In this document: piece after piece, positions 38,148 to 48,802 of the stretch
Layout: the number at the start of each line of letters is the position of its first letter
Position numbering within the stretch: the first letter of the stretch is position 1
Origin: Coptis chinensis
Taxonomy: Eukaryota; Streptophyta; Magnoliopsida; Ranunculales; Ranunculaceae
Direction of reading: 5' to 3'
DNA: 64,000 nt
Assembly (NCBI GenBank): GCA_015680905.1
Contig: CM027385.1
Coordinates: forward strand, 27,782,501-27,846,500
Notes under the pieces: generated by a model
What the model was told of the DNA's origin: nothing
Database searches by the model: none
Seen by the model: the letters and a program-made list of their open reading frames with translations, nothing else
Translations under genes and position numbers: made by a program

Positions 38148-39624
38148 TGATAACTATAAAATGAATAGTTTACCTACGAAATGAACGATGAATTCAATCC
38201 GTAAGTAAACTAAAACTAGCCTTTTACTATCTCAATTATCAAAGCTTCTACTCTCGATGCGAATTGCACTAAGTGGAGTAGGAAGTTCGTTCCACTCCTA
38301 GTTCCCTAGCATGGATTGTCTTCTAAGTCTAAGAAATCAGTCTTAAGTCAATGAGAGCTTTACGAAATGTTATGCTAACAAGACGCGTTAATTTAAATAA
38401 CAAGATATAATATAAACTAAAGTTAATCTATGAAAGCTACGGGAATACGATTGTTTGACTCTAGATAAAGAAATAGAGGGGAATTAAATCCACCTCGAAT
38501 CCAACTTAATAACCTAGTATAGATTGTCGTATCTCGATTCTTACGTTTTCACGGCAAGAATTTCGAGTCTAATCCCTAGTGTTCATGGCATTCCTACCGG
38601 ATACTAACTAGCATGTGAGGTCGTCCACCCATTCTCATGGCGAAACACGACCTTCTAGAGTGGAATAGATTCTACAACCAATTCTATACTAACCACTAAG
38701 TTTTCATCAAGGCTTCATCAACCCCTCTAATGGAGGTTTAGCCTTGAGTCATCAAACTAACATTTTCCATTGAATCTAAACTAAACATAATGTAAGAAAT
38801 TGAGATTTACTTAATTAAACAATAATGAATCTAATTTAATGGCTGGAATGGAATAAGAACAAGAATTTAAATTAGATCTAGAATGGAAATGACAAGAACG
38901 AAATTGAATAATAACTATTTTATTTATCTAATCAATCAAGAACAATCATTCAAGAATTTAATCTAAAACAAGAATTGTAATGGAACTAAAACTTAATTAA
39001 TTAATTAAAAGCGGATCTAGAATTCTATATATTAATTTAGGTCTAACTAGCTACCATTAACAAAGAGTGAAGCTTTTGTTTTATACATCCAGATCCAAAA
39101 ATCGTGCATGGGCTTGGAGCCATGTTTTGGGCCAGAATCGGCCCAAAACCCAAGTCTTCGGTCCAAAAGGCCTCTTCAGCTGCAGTTCGCTTCAACAGAC
39201 TTTTCGTCCACTTCTGCTCCTCTGATTGGGTCAAGGCTTGGACCATTGGAAAGCTCTTTCCGAGCGGTCGTTTCGACATAAGGTAGGCCCAATTCTGAGG
39301 TCTGAGTCTAAAGATATGGTCTTCGGAAGTTCTATTGACTTTGTCTTATTTGTTTACTTTGCGTGGACTTTGACTTTTCATCTTTTGACCAGGCTTTACA
39401 AAGGCTTCGTCTTCTTGAATCTTGGCCTTTAATCACCGAACTCCTTAGTAACCAACCATTGCTCCTTTATCTCATCAAAGTGGCACATTCCTGCACATAA
39501 TTGACCTTGAAGCCTGAAATACATAAAAACACGTAATCAGTATTAACTCTTACTTATTACTCACATAATTGGTCTAAAAGTATGATTATTAAGGGGTTAA
39601 AACTACAGTTTTGAGCTCTTATCA
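38148..39624 (-). repeat. Athila LTR 4 (5' LTR of the outer element)
   Basis: It starts TGATAACTATAAAATG and ends GAGCTCTTATCA. At 1477 bp it is about 125 bp longer than LTRs 1 and 3. The extra segment is shared with the LTRs of the head-to-head pair, so this LTR belongs to a different subfamily from the dimer. A TATA box lies near 39079-39085. The right flank (CCTTC) is non-Athila DNA; the partner LTR is outside the window. Confidence 0.85.
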
Positions 39625-39819
39625 CCTTCACTACCTCGTGTATTGTGAGCCACATGGGTGCACCCATGCGTTACATTTCTTTCCTATGTTTATCAAAAAT
39701 AAAAATTTGTCACGCAACAATTTAATTTAACAGTAAGTATTGAGTAAATTTGGGCTTAAACAGAAAATTGACACATGTTACTAGTATTATTTATGGTATC
39801 CGCTATGGGCACCTACCAA
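39625..39819. other. Unassigned AT-rich sequence
   Basis: This stretch flanks the outer Athila element on the right. It has no recognisable gene or repeat and is best read as the pre-insertion target DNA. Confidence 0.4.
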
Positions 39820-41225
39820 ATTGTGTTGGGCAGACTCCAAATAAAAAAAATTACAAATATGCCATTGTACTAAAAATCTTATTTTGTATTGGGCACCTCC
39901 CATCTATATCAAGAGTATCCTATTGCAATCTCTTATTGCCCTTACCCTCAAAGAGCTTATTTTTTGCCTTCTCATACACTTTTCACTTTCAAAAACTGCC
40001 CAGTCCTTAACAACAAACACAATTTTCTCTCAATATCTCAATCAAATCCTTAAAATTGATGACCCACGCTACTACTACATTGTCAAATTAAGTATATGGT
40101 AGAAAATTTGTATGTTTTAATGTCAAATTATGTGTATGGTAGGCGTAATTTGCATAGAATTTGTGATGGGTGTTTAAAAGGCACCACGATGTCGTTTGGT
40201 GCCTTTAATTTCGGAGCCTTTTAGATTGTTTAATTTCAATACCCAACCACTGAATGGACACCTCCCATGGCACGGTAGTGTAGCTCCAAAGCTAAAAAAC
40301 CATAAACGTATTTCGAACAGCACCCCCACAGAGTTTAGGAGGGATGAAAACGAGACCCCCACGCAGTTTAAGACCAATTCTTGTGTTCAGCCGCTGTATA
40401 TCGTTTGAAACAAAACCTCATGCCATGGGTGGGCTGTGGGAACTAGATGGAAATGGCTAGGTTGTTTGCCACAAGGACGGTTTTTTTTTCCTCGATGAAG
40501 TGCAATCAATGTTTGTTAGTCAATTTGATTGATTTCCCTATCTTCTCTTTTTATCAACTTATCTTTTTTATCAAACACCACAGTAGTGAATCAGTCATAG
40601 CACACATGTGGAGCAATGAGGATCATTTTAAATGCTAAAAGGTATTCAAGATAGTGAAGTGTTATTCAACAGTGAGTGAAGACTACTTGAAAGTAGTAGA
40701 CAAAGCTAAGAAGAAGCTTAGAGGATTTATTGCTGAGAAGAATTATGCTTCTTTGACGGTTCATTTAGTGCGGCACTCAGCTGGAACATTTTCCTTTCTT
40801 TTTTAAAAAGGTAAGCATCATACAGTTCATACTCATGGAAGTTAAATTGATGAACACCATCGCTTGCTTAAAAAAGCTAAGCTTCATTTCTATTCATTTG
40901 GCCCCATCCTTCTCTCTCTGGATCAAAGAAGATGATGGAATAGTTAGAGGAAGCATTGTTTCTTTGGAGTAATAAACACACTCCTCGACCCAATATTTGG
41001 CTTTTCACACATACTCCTCAACAAAACCATGATTGCTTGGTCGGTCGGTATGTCGTTGGAGGCTGGATTGCTCGAAGGGTAAGAGAAGAAGGAAACAACT
41101 TGTTGTAACTAGTTTTATCGGTTTCTTTTCAGTTAGGTTTTTGTTGGTGGGGGGTGTATTGGCTATAGGTAGTGCCCAACCAAATTGTAGACCCCATTTT
41201 GGGTTAGGGTCTGCCTAACACAAAA
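39820..41225. mobile_element. Possible Mutator-like element carrying a host gene fragment
   Basis: The left end reads TTGTGTTGGGCAGACTCC and the reverse complement of the right end reads TTTGTGTTAGGCAGACCC. Further in, both sides carry a TTGGGCAC(C/T)(A/T)CC-like word (left near 39890, right near 41166). These imperfect terminal inverted repeats of about 80-90 bp are what a Mutator-like element would show, and the interior holds an ascorbate peroxidase fragment, as Pack-MULEs do. No clear 9-11-base target duplication was found and no transposase is present, so the call is tentative. Confidence 0.35.
40651..40792 (+). pseudogene. Ascorbate peroxidase fragment, non-functional
   Basis: The plus strand reads [18 protein letters not shown], continuing [12 protein letters not shown] and ending HSAGTF. 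This matches the N-terminal end of plant cytosolic ascorbate peroxidase, a haem enzyme that removes hydrogen peroxide with ascorbate. The initiator position reads ATA. In the active-site helix, where the family has LRLAWHSAGT, this copy has [10 protein letters not shown]: the distal arginine and the tryptophan are replaced, while the histidine is kept. Similarity stops after GTF and the frame soon ends. It is therefore a decayed fragment of about 47 codons, probably carried here by a transposon. I am confident of the family. Confidence 0.85.
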
Positions 41226-41439
41226 AGGGATTTGTCAATAATAGGACCCTTATTTATTTACTTTTTTGCTCAAGACTAGTATTTAAACACACAACTAATT
41301 ATGGCTAACAACAATAAACAAGTTTTAATTGGAAAGTAACAAAATAAGATCTAAACCCACTCATATATATTATTTAGGAGTATCATAATATTCTTTTCTC
41401 CATTTCTTTTTCTTCCTATTTTCCCGCCGTAGAGTTGTT
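41226..41439. other. AT-rich spacer
   Basis: No gene or repeat recognised between the candidate Mutator-like element and the LINE tail. Confidence 0.35.
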
Positions 41440-41881
41440 GTTTGTTTTTTTTTGGAAATAACTAGGGGTTCGGGCACCCTAGCATTTTATTTATATCAAG
41501 ATCTTAGATACATCTTTCCTTTTTTATCCCCTTTGATCAATTTATGAAGTTTCTGGTCCATCGAGGGGATAAAATACAAAATAACATTACAAAGTTCTCC
41601 ACTCATTTTGGAGAGATAATCAACTGCTTGATTTCCCTCCTTTAAGACATGTTTAAAAGTTATTAGCTCAAACTTCAAACTCTCACCTTGAATTTGTGCA
41701 ACTAGGTTTCTACAATGCCACGGTGGCTTTCCTGTTTTGTTTAAGATTTGGATCCCCTGCAATGAATCAGATTGCACTTGAATTTTTTTTGATGTTTATT
41801 TGTGCCACACCTTCTAGCCCTTTCTATCCCGCAAGGAGTTCCTGCAATAGAATAGATAGCCTAGTACAACTGCCACTATAA
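41440..41881 (-). mobile_element. LINE (L1-type) 3' end with RNase H-like domain, 5'-truncated
   Basis: The minus strand encodes a piece of a plant LINE RNase H-like domain: a segment IKKIQVQSDS is followed by IQILNKTGKPPWHCRNLV, then a FKHVLKEGNQAVDYLSKMS segment that carries the usual histidine and aspartate of this fold. The frame has a stop near its start (near 41846, after QELLAG). The coding end is followed by a short 3' untranslated region with GGGTGCCCGAACCCCTAG and an A-rich tail (minus strand, near 41440-41456). It is cut on the 5' side at about 41881, where a different repeat begins. Plant L1 elements end in this domain, so a truncated LINE copy is the best explanation. Confidence 0.7.
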
Positions 41882-43122
41882 TGATAGGGTTATATACTAA
41901 AAGCATTAACTTTGCATTAACTCTAATTCTTTATATTTTGAATGAGAATCATATGGACAAATATTATGCATATTATAAATGTTATTAGTTATATGCATGT
42001 GTCTAATACTTTATGTTGTAGATGATATGGTGTGTGGTGACACACAGAAGATCATATCATCAGTATCTTATAAAGTATAAGTAAATGTTCACAAACTAGA
42101 TGGATTTGGACAAACCATTGGTACTGTTGTAGTATAATCTGGTATTAGTCTATCTTGACTACATGATTACACTAGTACACTTTGTGTGTATTGAACAGGA
42201 CAAAGTGAGGTTGTTTCTCTTTATACTGACTATATAAGAGAACAAACACCTCTGTTATTATGGATGCTTGTCCTCTTAATCCGGATATAATAACGGGCAC
42301 TTACGTGCATTGTACATTGCTTTAAATCATCAATGAGTGAGATTCATTTGTGAATCAACAAACTCAATGAATTGGGTAATGACATTGTATGTAAGGTGTG
42401 TTGTTGATTATAGAAGGAATCCGTGACCCGCAGGAAGTTGAGTTGATGATGTCCCCTTGAAGAGCTTATAAGAATTCTCATGTAAACCTTGCAACTGGAT
42501 TTATTCCGACATGACAATGAGGTTGAGTGGTACTACTCAAGGACATAAGAAGTTGATTAATGTAGTTGTCAGTAACTTGACTTAATCAACGGGCATTCGA
42601 TATCTTAAACACGGGGAGATTAACAAGCATATAATATAGAGCCCATAAATGTAACACATAATTTGGGATTAGGGCGGTAGTGCAACAATGGCCTTTAGTG
42701 GAATAAGCTATTTGTTGACGGACTTGGGCCGTGTGTTCTAGGCGAACATGGGAAGCCCAAGCCCATCAGGAGGCCCAACCCTAATTTCTCCTCATGGTCC
42801 CTGTTGTAGCCTATAAATAGAAACCTCTTCTCTGGCCGTTTTTTACACAAGAAAAACTCACGATTTTCTCAAGAAAGGTTAGTTCCAAAAATCGGTTCTG
42901 ACCTTGTGAAGAAAATGAGGCAAAGAGAGAAAGAAGGGGATGGTAGATCGTTGCCCACGCAACGTCCATTCTAAGGATAGGAATACAACAGAAGATCAAG
43001 AGGTTGCTAATTTCGTAGATCTTGGATTCTCAGAAAAATCACAGCCGATCTAAAGGTATGAATTTCTAACCAAACTGTGAAGAACCTTTATTCCACTGTG
43101 CATGGGTTTTCGTGGTTCGTAG
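41882..43122 (+). mobile_element. Probable Copia-type solo LTR
   Basis: The segment starts TGATAGGGTTATATACTAAA and contains a strong promoter signature: GGCCCAACCC then CCTATAAATAGAAACCTC (TATA at 42812-42818), followed by a transcribed-looking R/U5 region. No primer-binding site or gag sequence follows, so it is a solo LTR if the call is right. The right boundary and target duplication are unresolved; candidate flanks TATAA (41877) and CATAA (near 43136) differ by one base. The family call is from general resemblance only. Confidence 0.4.
42812..42818 (+). promoter_or_regulatory. TATA box of the probable Copia LTR
   Basis: TATAAAT within GCCTATAAATAGAAACC, a strong plant core promoter word placed about 300 bp before the presumed LTR end. 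Confidence 0.5.
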
Positions 43123-43130
43123 TCATTCGA

Positions 43131-43284
43131 TGCGACCATAACGGTTTGGTAGGATTTCAAGAGGTATTAAATTGGGATGGTGATGGTTGGGTGGTGGTTC
43201 TTCATATGATCTCGAAGACTCAGAGAATTCTTCATCTAGTTTTGGCGTTTCCATAAGATTGTGGTTCATATCTGTAATAGTAAG
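43131..43284 (-). pseudogene. Unrecognised reading frame, downstream part (interrupted by Athila composite)
   Basis: A minus-strand open frame rich in Glu, Pro, His and Asn (contains EEPPPNHHHPNLIP). It abuts the GTAAG target copy of the 16-kb Athila composite and lies in the same frame as the open stretch at 59229-59608 on the other side. I do not recognise the product. It has a faint compositional likeness to the Athila stretch after protease (near 47600-48100), so it may itself be an old element rather than a host gene. Confidence 0.35.
43280..43284. repeat. Target-site duplication of the Athila composite, left copy
   Basis: GTAAG immediately before the LTR start TGATAACCCG; the identical GTAAG follows the last LTR base at 59228. 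Confidence 0.85.
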
Positions 43285-44394
43285 TGATAACCCGTAAAAA
43301 CTCAATTAGATTACTCTAACTTCATTCTTACGGTATTAATTATTTTATTTCCTACTCTCACATATATATTCATGCAATATATCGAGTACGGAATCGTTCC
43401 ACTCTTAACTCTCAAGACTTAAACAAATTCAATTGAACAAACACAAAGAACAATAGTGAGAGTAATGTGTGATGTGAAATTTCTATACTATAATTCCCAG
43501 CACAAGAATAATAATAACAAGTCATAATTTAATAACTAATTTAAACTTTATAAATCTAATTTTAACAATAGTCTAAGAATCAAAATGAAGACAACCTAAT
43601 TTATGAATTTAAAACAACTAAAACTAAACAAGAATTTAATCAATAACTAAATTGAAATGAAAACTAATACTTTATTCTAAAACTAATAGTGATTCTAAAT
43701 AACAATCTATTTGTTATAATACTAATTAATTGAAAGGGAAAACTAGATCTAAAACAAGCTATTCTAACTAATTAATGGAGTCTAACCTAATTTTTTAATC
43801 TAGATCTCAGTTCCTTAAGAGTCAAGTCTTCTCCATACAAATGGAGGAGACCAGATCCACTTTTTCGTGCATGGGTTGAGGAGCCATGTTTTGGGCCGGA
43901 AAATCGAGCCCAAAACCCAATCTCTTTAGTCCACAAGGCCCCTTTCAACTGGATTTGACTTCAGCAGGCTTTTTGTCCACTTTTACTCGTCTTCTTGGGT
44001 CAAGTCTTGGACCATTAGAAATCTCTTTCCGAGCCGGTTGTTTTGACATAAGGTATGCCTAATTCCGAGGCCTGAGTCCAAAGATACGGTCTTCGGAAGT
44101 TCTGCTGACTTTTGTGTGCTATTTCTGCCCGCATTGACTCTGACTTCTCAGCTTCTAACCGGGATTTACAAAGGCTTTTTCTCCTTGAATCTTGGACTTT
44201 ATTCACAGAACTTCTTAGCAACCAACCCTTGCTCCTTTATATCGCCAAAGTGGCACATTTTTACACAAAATATACTTCAATGCCTAAAATACATAAAAAC
44301 ACGTAATCAGCATTAATTATTATTTATTACTCGCATAATTGGTCTAAAAGTATTATTGTTAAAGGGTTAAAACTACAGTTTTGGGCTCTTATCA
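43285..44394 (-). repeat. Athila LTR 5 (3' LTR of the minus-strand element)
   Basis: It starts TGATAACCCGTAAAAACTC and ends GGGCTCTTATCA, 1110 bp. It is followed by the polypurine tract (44395-44408). It contains the segment missing from the short LTRs of the dimer. Confidence 0.85.
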
Positions 44395-44408
44395 AACCAC
44401 CCCCAAAT

Positions 44409-46215
44409 AGCATTTTGCTTGTCCTCAAGCAAATATGAGAAATTAGCATAAGTGACCAAAAATGGAGTTTTAACTAATCTCGTTTCGCCGAGTGCGATTG
44501 CATTGACCATATGCAACAAGGCCTTAAACCACTAGGAATTCCCTAGTGGACGAGTTGTAGCCTCGTGAGAGTTTTCCAGTCAAGTTACTCACAGACTTCA
44601 TCTATACTACAACGACTAAGAAATAAAACTATTGTTTTCTTATTTATGCTTCCAATTATCTATATATCTCACTAGCAATGGATACAGAATAATCAAATTG
44701 AAACCTAAGCTAATATATGCATAATAATCAATCATCTACGAATAAACATATATATAATGAGTAATACTATGAAAAGCACTAGCAAGTCCGTTTCTGAAAA
44801 GTCGGAATAGTGTCGTTAAGTAGGTCCTCACATAAATGTCAAGACAAACACCACTCTGATTTTTCCACTAAAGTTTCGCTACTCCAGTGTGCAATGGTCA
44901 CACTTTACCTTACAATCTCAATGACACACAAGGAAGTCAGAGTCGATCAAATACATCTGTCACTTATTATCACACTAACATATTCCTAATTGAGCTAGAA
45001 GTCTTTATTAGGTGATGCGGGGATTAGGAGATGGTTTAAGAGGAAGGAAATGGATATTCAAAGTGGACAAGTCTGAAATAATAGAGTCTTCATATTATGT
45101 AACTAGAGAAAATCTTGTTCTTTATTTTTGTTTCTACACTTTGTTTCTATCCTTAGCCACATTTTTTTTCTTTTTTCTTGGCTTTCGACTCCCTTGATTC
45201 TATTTTTGGAGTTCTAACTTTTTATTTTCTTTTATTTATTTATTTATTTGGATGGAAAATTTCTTTTCTTATCTGAAGCAACTAACTAATTCTTGATTTC
45301 AAAGGTCTTTCTCTTTTCTATTCTTCATCTCTATTCTCAGACTCATTTAAAGAATGGGTAGGTTGATTTTTTTTTGTTTTGTAACATGGTAAAGGATTTG
45401 CGGTTTATGAAAGGCTAAAGAAAGGCTCAGAGGGGAGACTAGTGGAAAATAATTTATAGGTTTGAATTTCTGGCTATATCGATCCAAAGAGGGCCTAAAT
45501 TCTCGCTTAGGATATGGTATAGTGATCAAGCAAGTAGACGTGTGATTTCTCTATCCGGATTTTACTTCTCTCTTGTGTCATTTCTCAAATGTTTCACTCA
45601 TATAAGGCTTTAGGCTATATTCTCACAAGATTTGTAGAATAAGTACTCTAGCCTAGGTTTCAGAAACTTACTGCCAAACAATCAAAGATACTCATGTAAT
45701 ATATTTATAGATAGATGCAAAGATTATTACCTACATATTAACCTAAGTTTCTACAAATTATTCAAATGCAAAAACTACGTGAGACTTCTAGATTATTCAG
45801 AGCATAGAGAAAGAAAACAATACCAATATTCCTAAGTGTATAGCATAACTTTTATTTTTTTATTTTTTAAAATTTTTTGAACTTTTAACTAGACAACAAG
45901 TGCATATTATACATATCTATATCCTAACAGATGTCTTAATTACACGTGTTTCTATGCCCCCCCCCAAATAAGAAGCATGCTTTGTCCTCAAAGTATTTAA
46001 ATAAATAGGGTCGAGAAATACCATTGAATCGCGTAAAATTCTGGAACATCTGCAAAACAAGGTTATAACATACTAATATAGCAAATAAAACTGACGTAAC
46101 TCGATATGAGTTCCACCCGTTATGGGGTTAACAAGAATCAAATTGTTTGGGACATAAGCAGACACTAACTGAAATAAAAACTAACCTGAACTCCAGTGTT
46201 TAAGCGTTGTGAACC
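44409..46215 (-). other. Athila 3' untranslated region of the minus-strand element
   Basis: Non-coding stretch collinear with 8955-10750 and, on the other strand, 55800-57640. It has T-rich tracts and a short C-run near 45957-45965. No gene seen. Confidence 0.5.
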
Positions 46216-46454
46216 TCTTCTATAAAGAAATGAGGTTCCTTCGCATCCTACCTCTCCAAAGAGATGAGGTTCCTTCACATCCTAACTGCAAGATCCTTTC
46301 GTGGAACCAATGTCCATAAGTCTCGCTTCCCAACAGGTGTTCGAAAGACTGCTCCGGTATCACTATAGGAGAAGTCATCACAAAACTACTCTCTAGAACA
46401 GCTGCAACGACCCTGGAACAACCCACAAAAATTTGGAATTTTTCGTGCCCACAT

Positions 46455-46670
46455 GGGTCAGGGCGCAGGGTGCGCTCAACCTATGCTTGGGTAGGGCGCA
46501 GGGTGCGCCTAGGTAAATGTCTAGTTCCAGGCACTTGGGCGCAGGGCGCACTCACTTTTTTGCCTTCGTAGGGTGCGGGTCGCGTTTGGGAAAAAATTTG
46601 AGTTCCAGGCGCTTTAGCGCAGGTCGTGCTCACTTTTTTTGCCTGGGATGGGCGCAGGTCGCGCTCAGGT
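46455..46670 (-). repeat. GC-rich degenerate repeats ahead of the env-position remnant
   Basis: Five or so degenerate copies of a word whose element-sense form is GAGCGCGACCTGCGCCC, spaced by T-rich sequence. It lies just upstream, in element sense, of the remnant of the second env-position frame. The same word family occurs at 50695-50880 and 54548-54840. Confidence 0.7.
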
Positions 46671-47572
46671 TAAATTTTGACAAATAGTGCCTAGGGCGAA
46701 AAGGCTCGAGGTCTTTGAAATCTTGAAGTGAGAAGGAAAAAGAAAGAAAATTTGGGAGTGAAAGGTGAGAGGTGAATATGAGAGATGTGAGTTTTGTGTG
46801 GAGAATGAATGAAGTTTATATAAGTTTGAGTTTCCAAAACGAATTGGGAAGTTTCCAAAACGAATTGGGAAGTTTCCAAAACGTTTTAAGGCAATTGCTG
46901 AAAACATAAATTTCCAAAATCGGAAACGGAAACTACCCTTATTCTTGATTCTAATACAAACCTAATATCTCTTAGACTGAATTTAGAATAGTAACTTCTA
47001 AACTCTTATAGATTTCGTCCTACCACCACATCTAATCCTAGGCATGCCTATATCGGCAATATTCTCAACCATCACTCCAAAACAACTTCTAAAATGGAGG
47101 ATCATATAACAAATCATGCTAGAGTAAATAATACCACCCCCAAACAATTCGGGAAGGTGGGATTAACAATAAAAACAATGCACAATTTGAAAAAAACCAT
47201 ATTATATTAAAATTGAAATCCAAACAACATTTAACAACCAAATTCAAATTTAACTACGGAATTCAAAATTAACATCTGAACTAATAAAAACAATAATGCA
47301 ATACATGCATAATTCACACCATAGAGAAACATGACTCAAAACTGAGAAAACATGCAAGAGTGGAAGACGTGAATTATGTTAACCGTGGACTTAGGATCCG
47401 GTACTTACAGCCACACACTCCCTAGGGAGGGCCCGGTTACCTGAATGATGCACTTATCGATATATGGAAGTGAAAGGAAGTACACCGAAGAATAAAATGA
47501 GTCTTTTATAGTCAGATACTCAAGACTTTATCTAACATATATGTATATAATGAACATGTATTTTATTATATA
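46671..47572 (-). other. Non-coding segment of the minus-strand Athila element
   Basis: Includes a short direct repeat of GAAGTTTCCAAAACGAATTGG-like words (46836-46880) and the family landmark near 47290-47430 that is also found at 14520-14660. No product recognised. Confidence 0.45.
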
Positions 47573-48121
47573 TCAATAACCGAAATAGTTGTAGATCGTT
47601 CTATAAATAATTACCATGGAATGCACCCCCAAACAGAAACAAGCACCAAGATTTTCGATGACGTAACTTAGTGACATGAAAGCGAAGTCTGATAGATCTA
47701 GAACGTAACCGAGCATGCACCTTCTTTTCCTCCAACGAAAAGGTGGCCAAGTGAATGAGTGTGAAAAAATTGATGGTTGTGGAAGATACTTGGAATGTGG
47801 ATAAGTGTTAGAAGAAAAGGGTGGGAAGAATGATTGGATTCTGTGAGGGATTAGCTCAAGTAGTTGGTGGTAGGGTGGTTCTCTAGGCAATGCTTGAGAG
47901 GGTGGATCATCACAGGCTCGAAGAAACTCCTCAAATTCCTTATCTAAGTTCTTCGCATCCATATAATTATGGTATTCATCTCCATCTTTGAGGAATTCAT
48001 CTATCTCGTCTATTGTGAGGTTTACTTTATCTCTTGTAGGGTCGGAAGGCAGGGTGAAAATTTCTTTCACTAGTTCAGTTATGTTCAAGGAGTCAAAATT
48101 GTGATATTTGTCTTCTTCCAT
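47573..48121 (-). CDS. Athila acidic stretch after protease (fossil)
   Basis: Open minus-strand frame of 182 codons, acidic in its first half (TIDEIDEFLKDGDEYHNYMD) and then rich in Pro and His. In Athila elements a poorly conserved linker lies between protease and RT; this is in that position. The C-terminal third has no family resemblance and probably reads through the junction with unrelated element sequence. No function proposed. Confidence 0.4.
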   Translation of the reverse strand: MEEDKYHNFDSLNITELVKEIFTLPSDPTRDKVNLTIDEIDEFLKDGDEYHNYMDAKNLDKEFEEFLRACDDPPSQALPREPPYHQLLELIPHRIQSFFPPFSSNTYPHSKYLPQPSIFSHSFTWPPFRWRKRRCMLGYVLDLSDFAFMSLSYVIENLGACFCLGVHSMVIIYRTIYNYFGY

Positions 48122-48229
48122 AAGAGGGGTATCTACTAGTGTAGGGACGAGATCGTCAGAAGCACTAATGTGATATACAAAACTCTCAATAGACTTAACT
48201 TCACCTTATACAAGAAAACCTAGTTGTCT

Positions 48230-48440
48230 CTACTTTTGTCTAAACATGTTAACTTCCACAGAAAGATTTCCAAAAGAAAGAGTCATTGAGCCATCCCGAC
48301 AATTGATTTGGGCATTGACAGTTACCAAGAAAGGATGCCCTAAGATTATGGGAATAAAATCATGAGCAACTTCTGTGTCAAGAATAACAAAGTCGGCTGG
48401 ATAGTAAAAATCCTGCACTTTAATGAGAATGTTTTCAACT
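48230..48440 (-). CDS. Athila aspartic protease segment (fossil)
   Basis: The minus strand reads FVILDTEVAHDFIPIILGHP, the Athila-type protease region with ILGHPFL, the conserved flap-distal motif of retroviral-type aspartic proteases in this lineage. The segment follows gag in element order. It is a partial domain in its present frame. Confidence 0.65.
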
Positions 48441-48802
48441 ACACCTTTGGGATACTTAATAGAACGATCGGCTAACTACAAAGTCATTTTGGTTGGTTGA
48501 AGTTTTGTTAGACCCAGTTGTTTATATAAATAAAAAGGGAGTAGGTTAACACTCACTCCCAGGTCTAATAAAGCAGTTGTTATGAAGGTATCACCTAATG
48601 TTCATTGTACAGTAGGACGACCAGGGTCCTTGATGTACTTAACAATTCCGTTATGTTCAGATAAAGAGGGATATTGTTCAGTTAAGAAGGCTTCATTGGG
48701 TATGTTGGTTTTCCTCTTATTGGTGCACAATTCTTTTAGAAACTTAGCATGTCTAGGTAAACTTTTTATAGCATCTAGAAAATGTAGGTTTATAGTCAGA
48801 TT

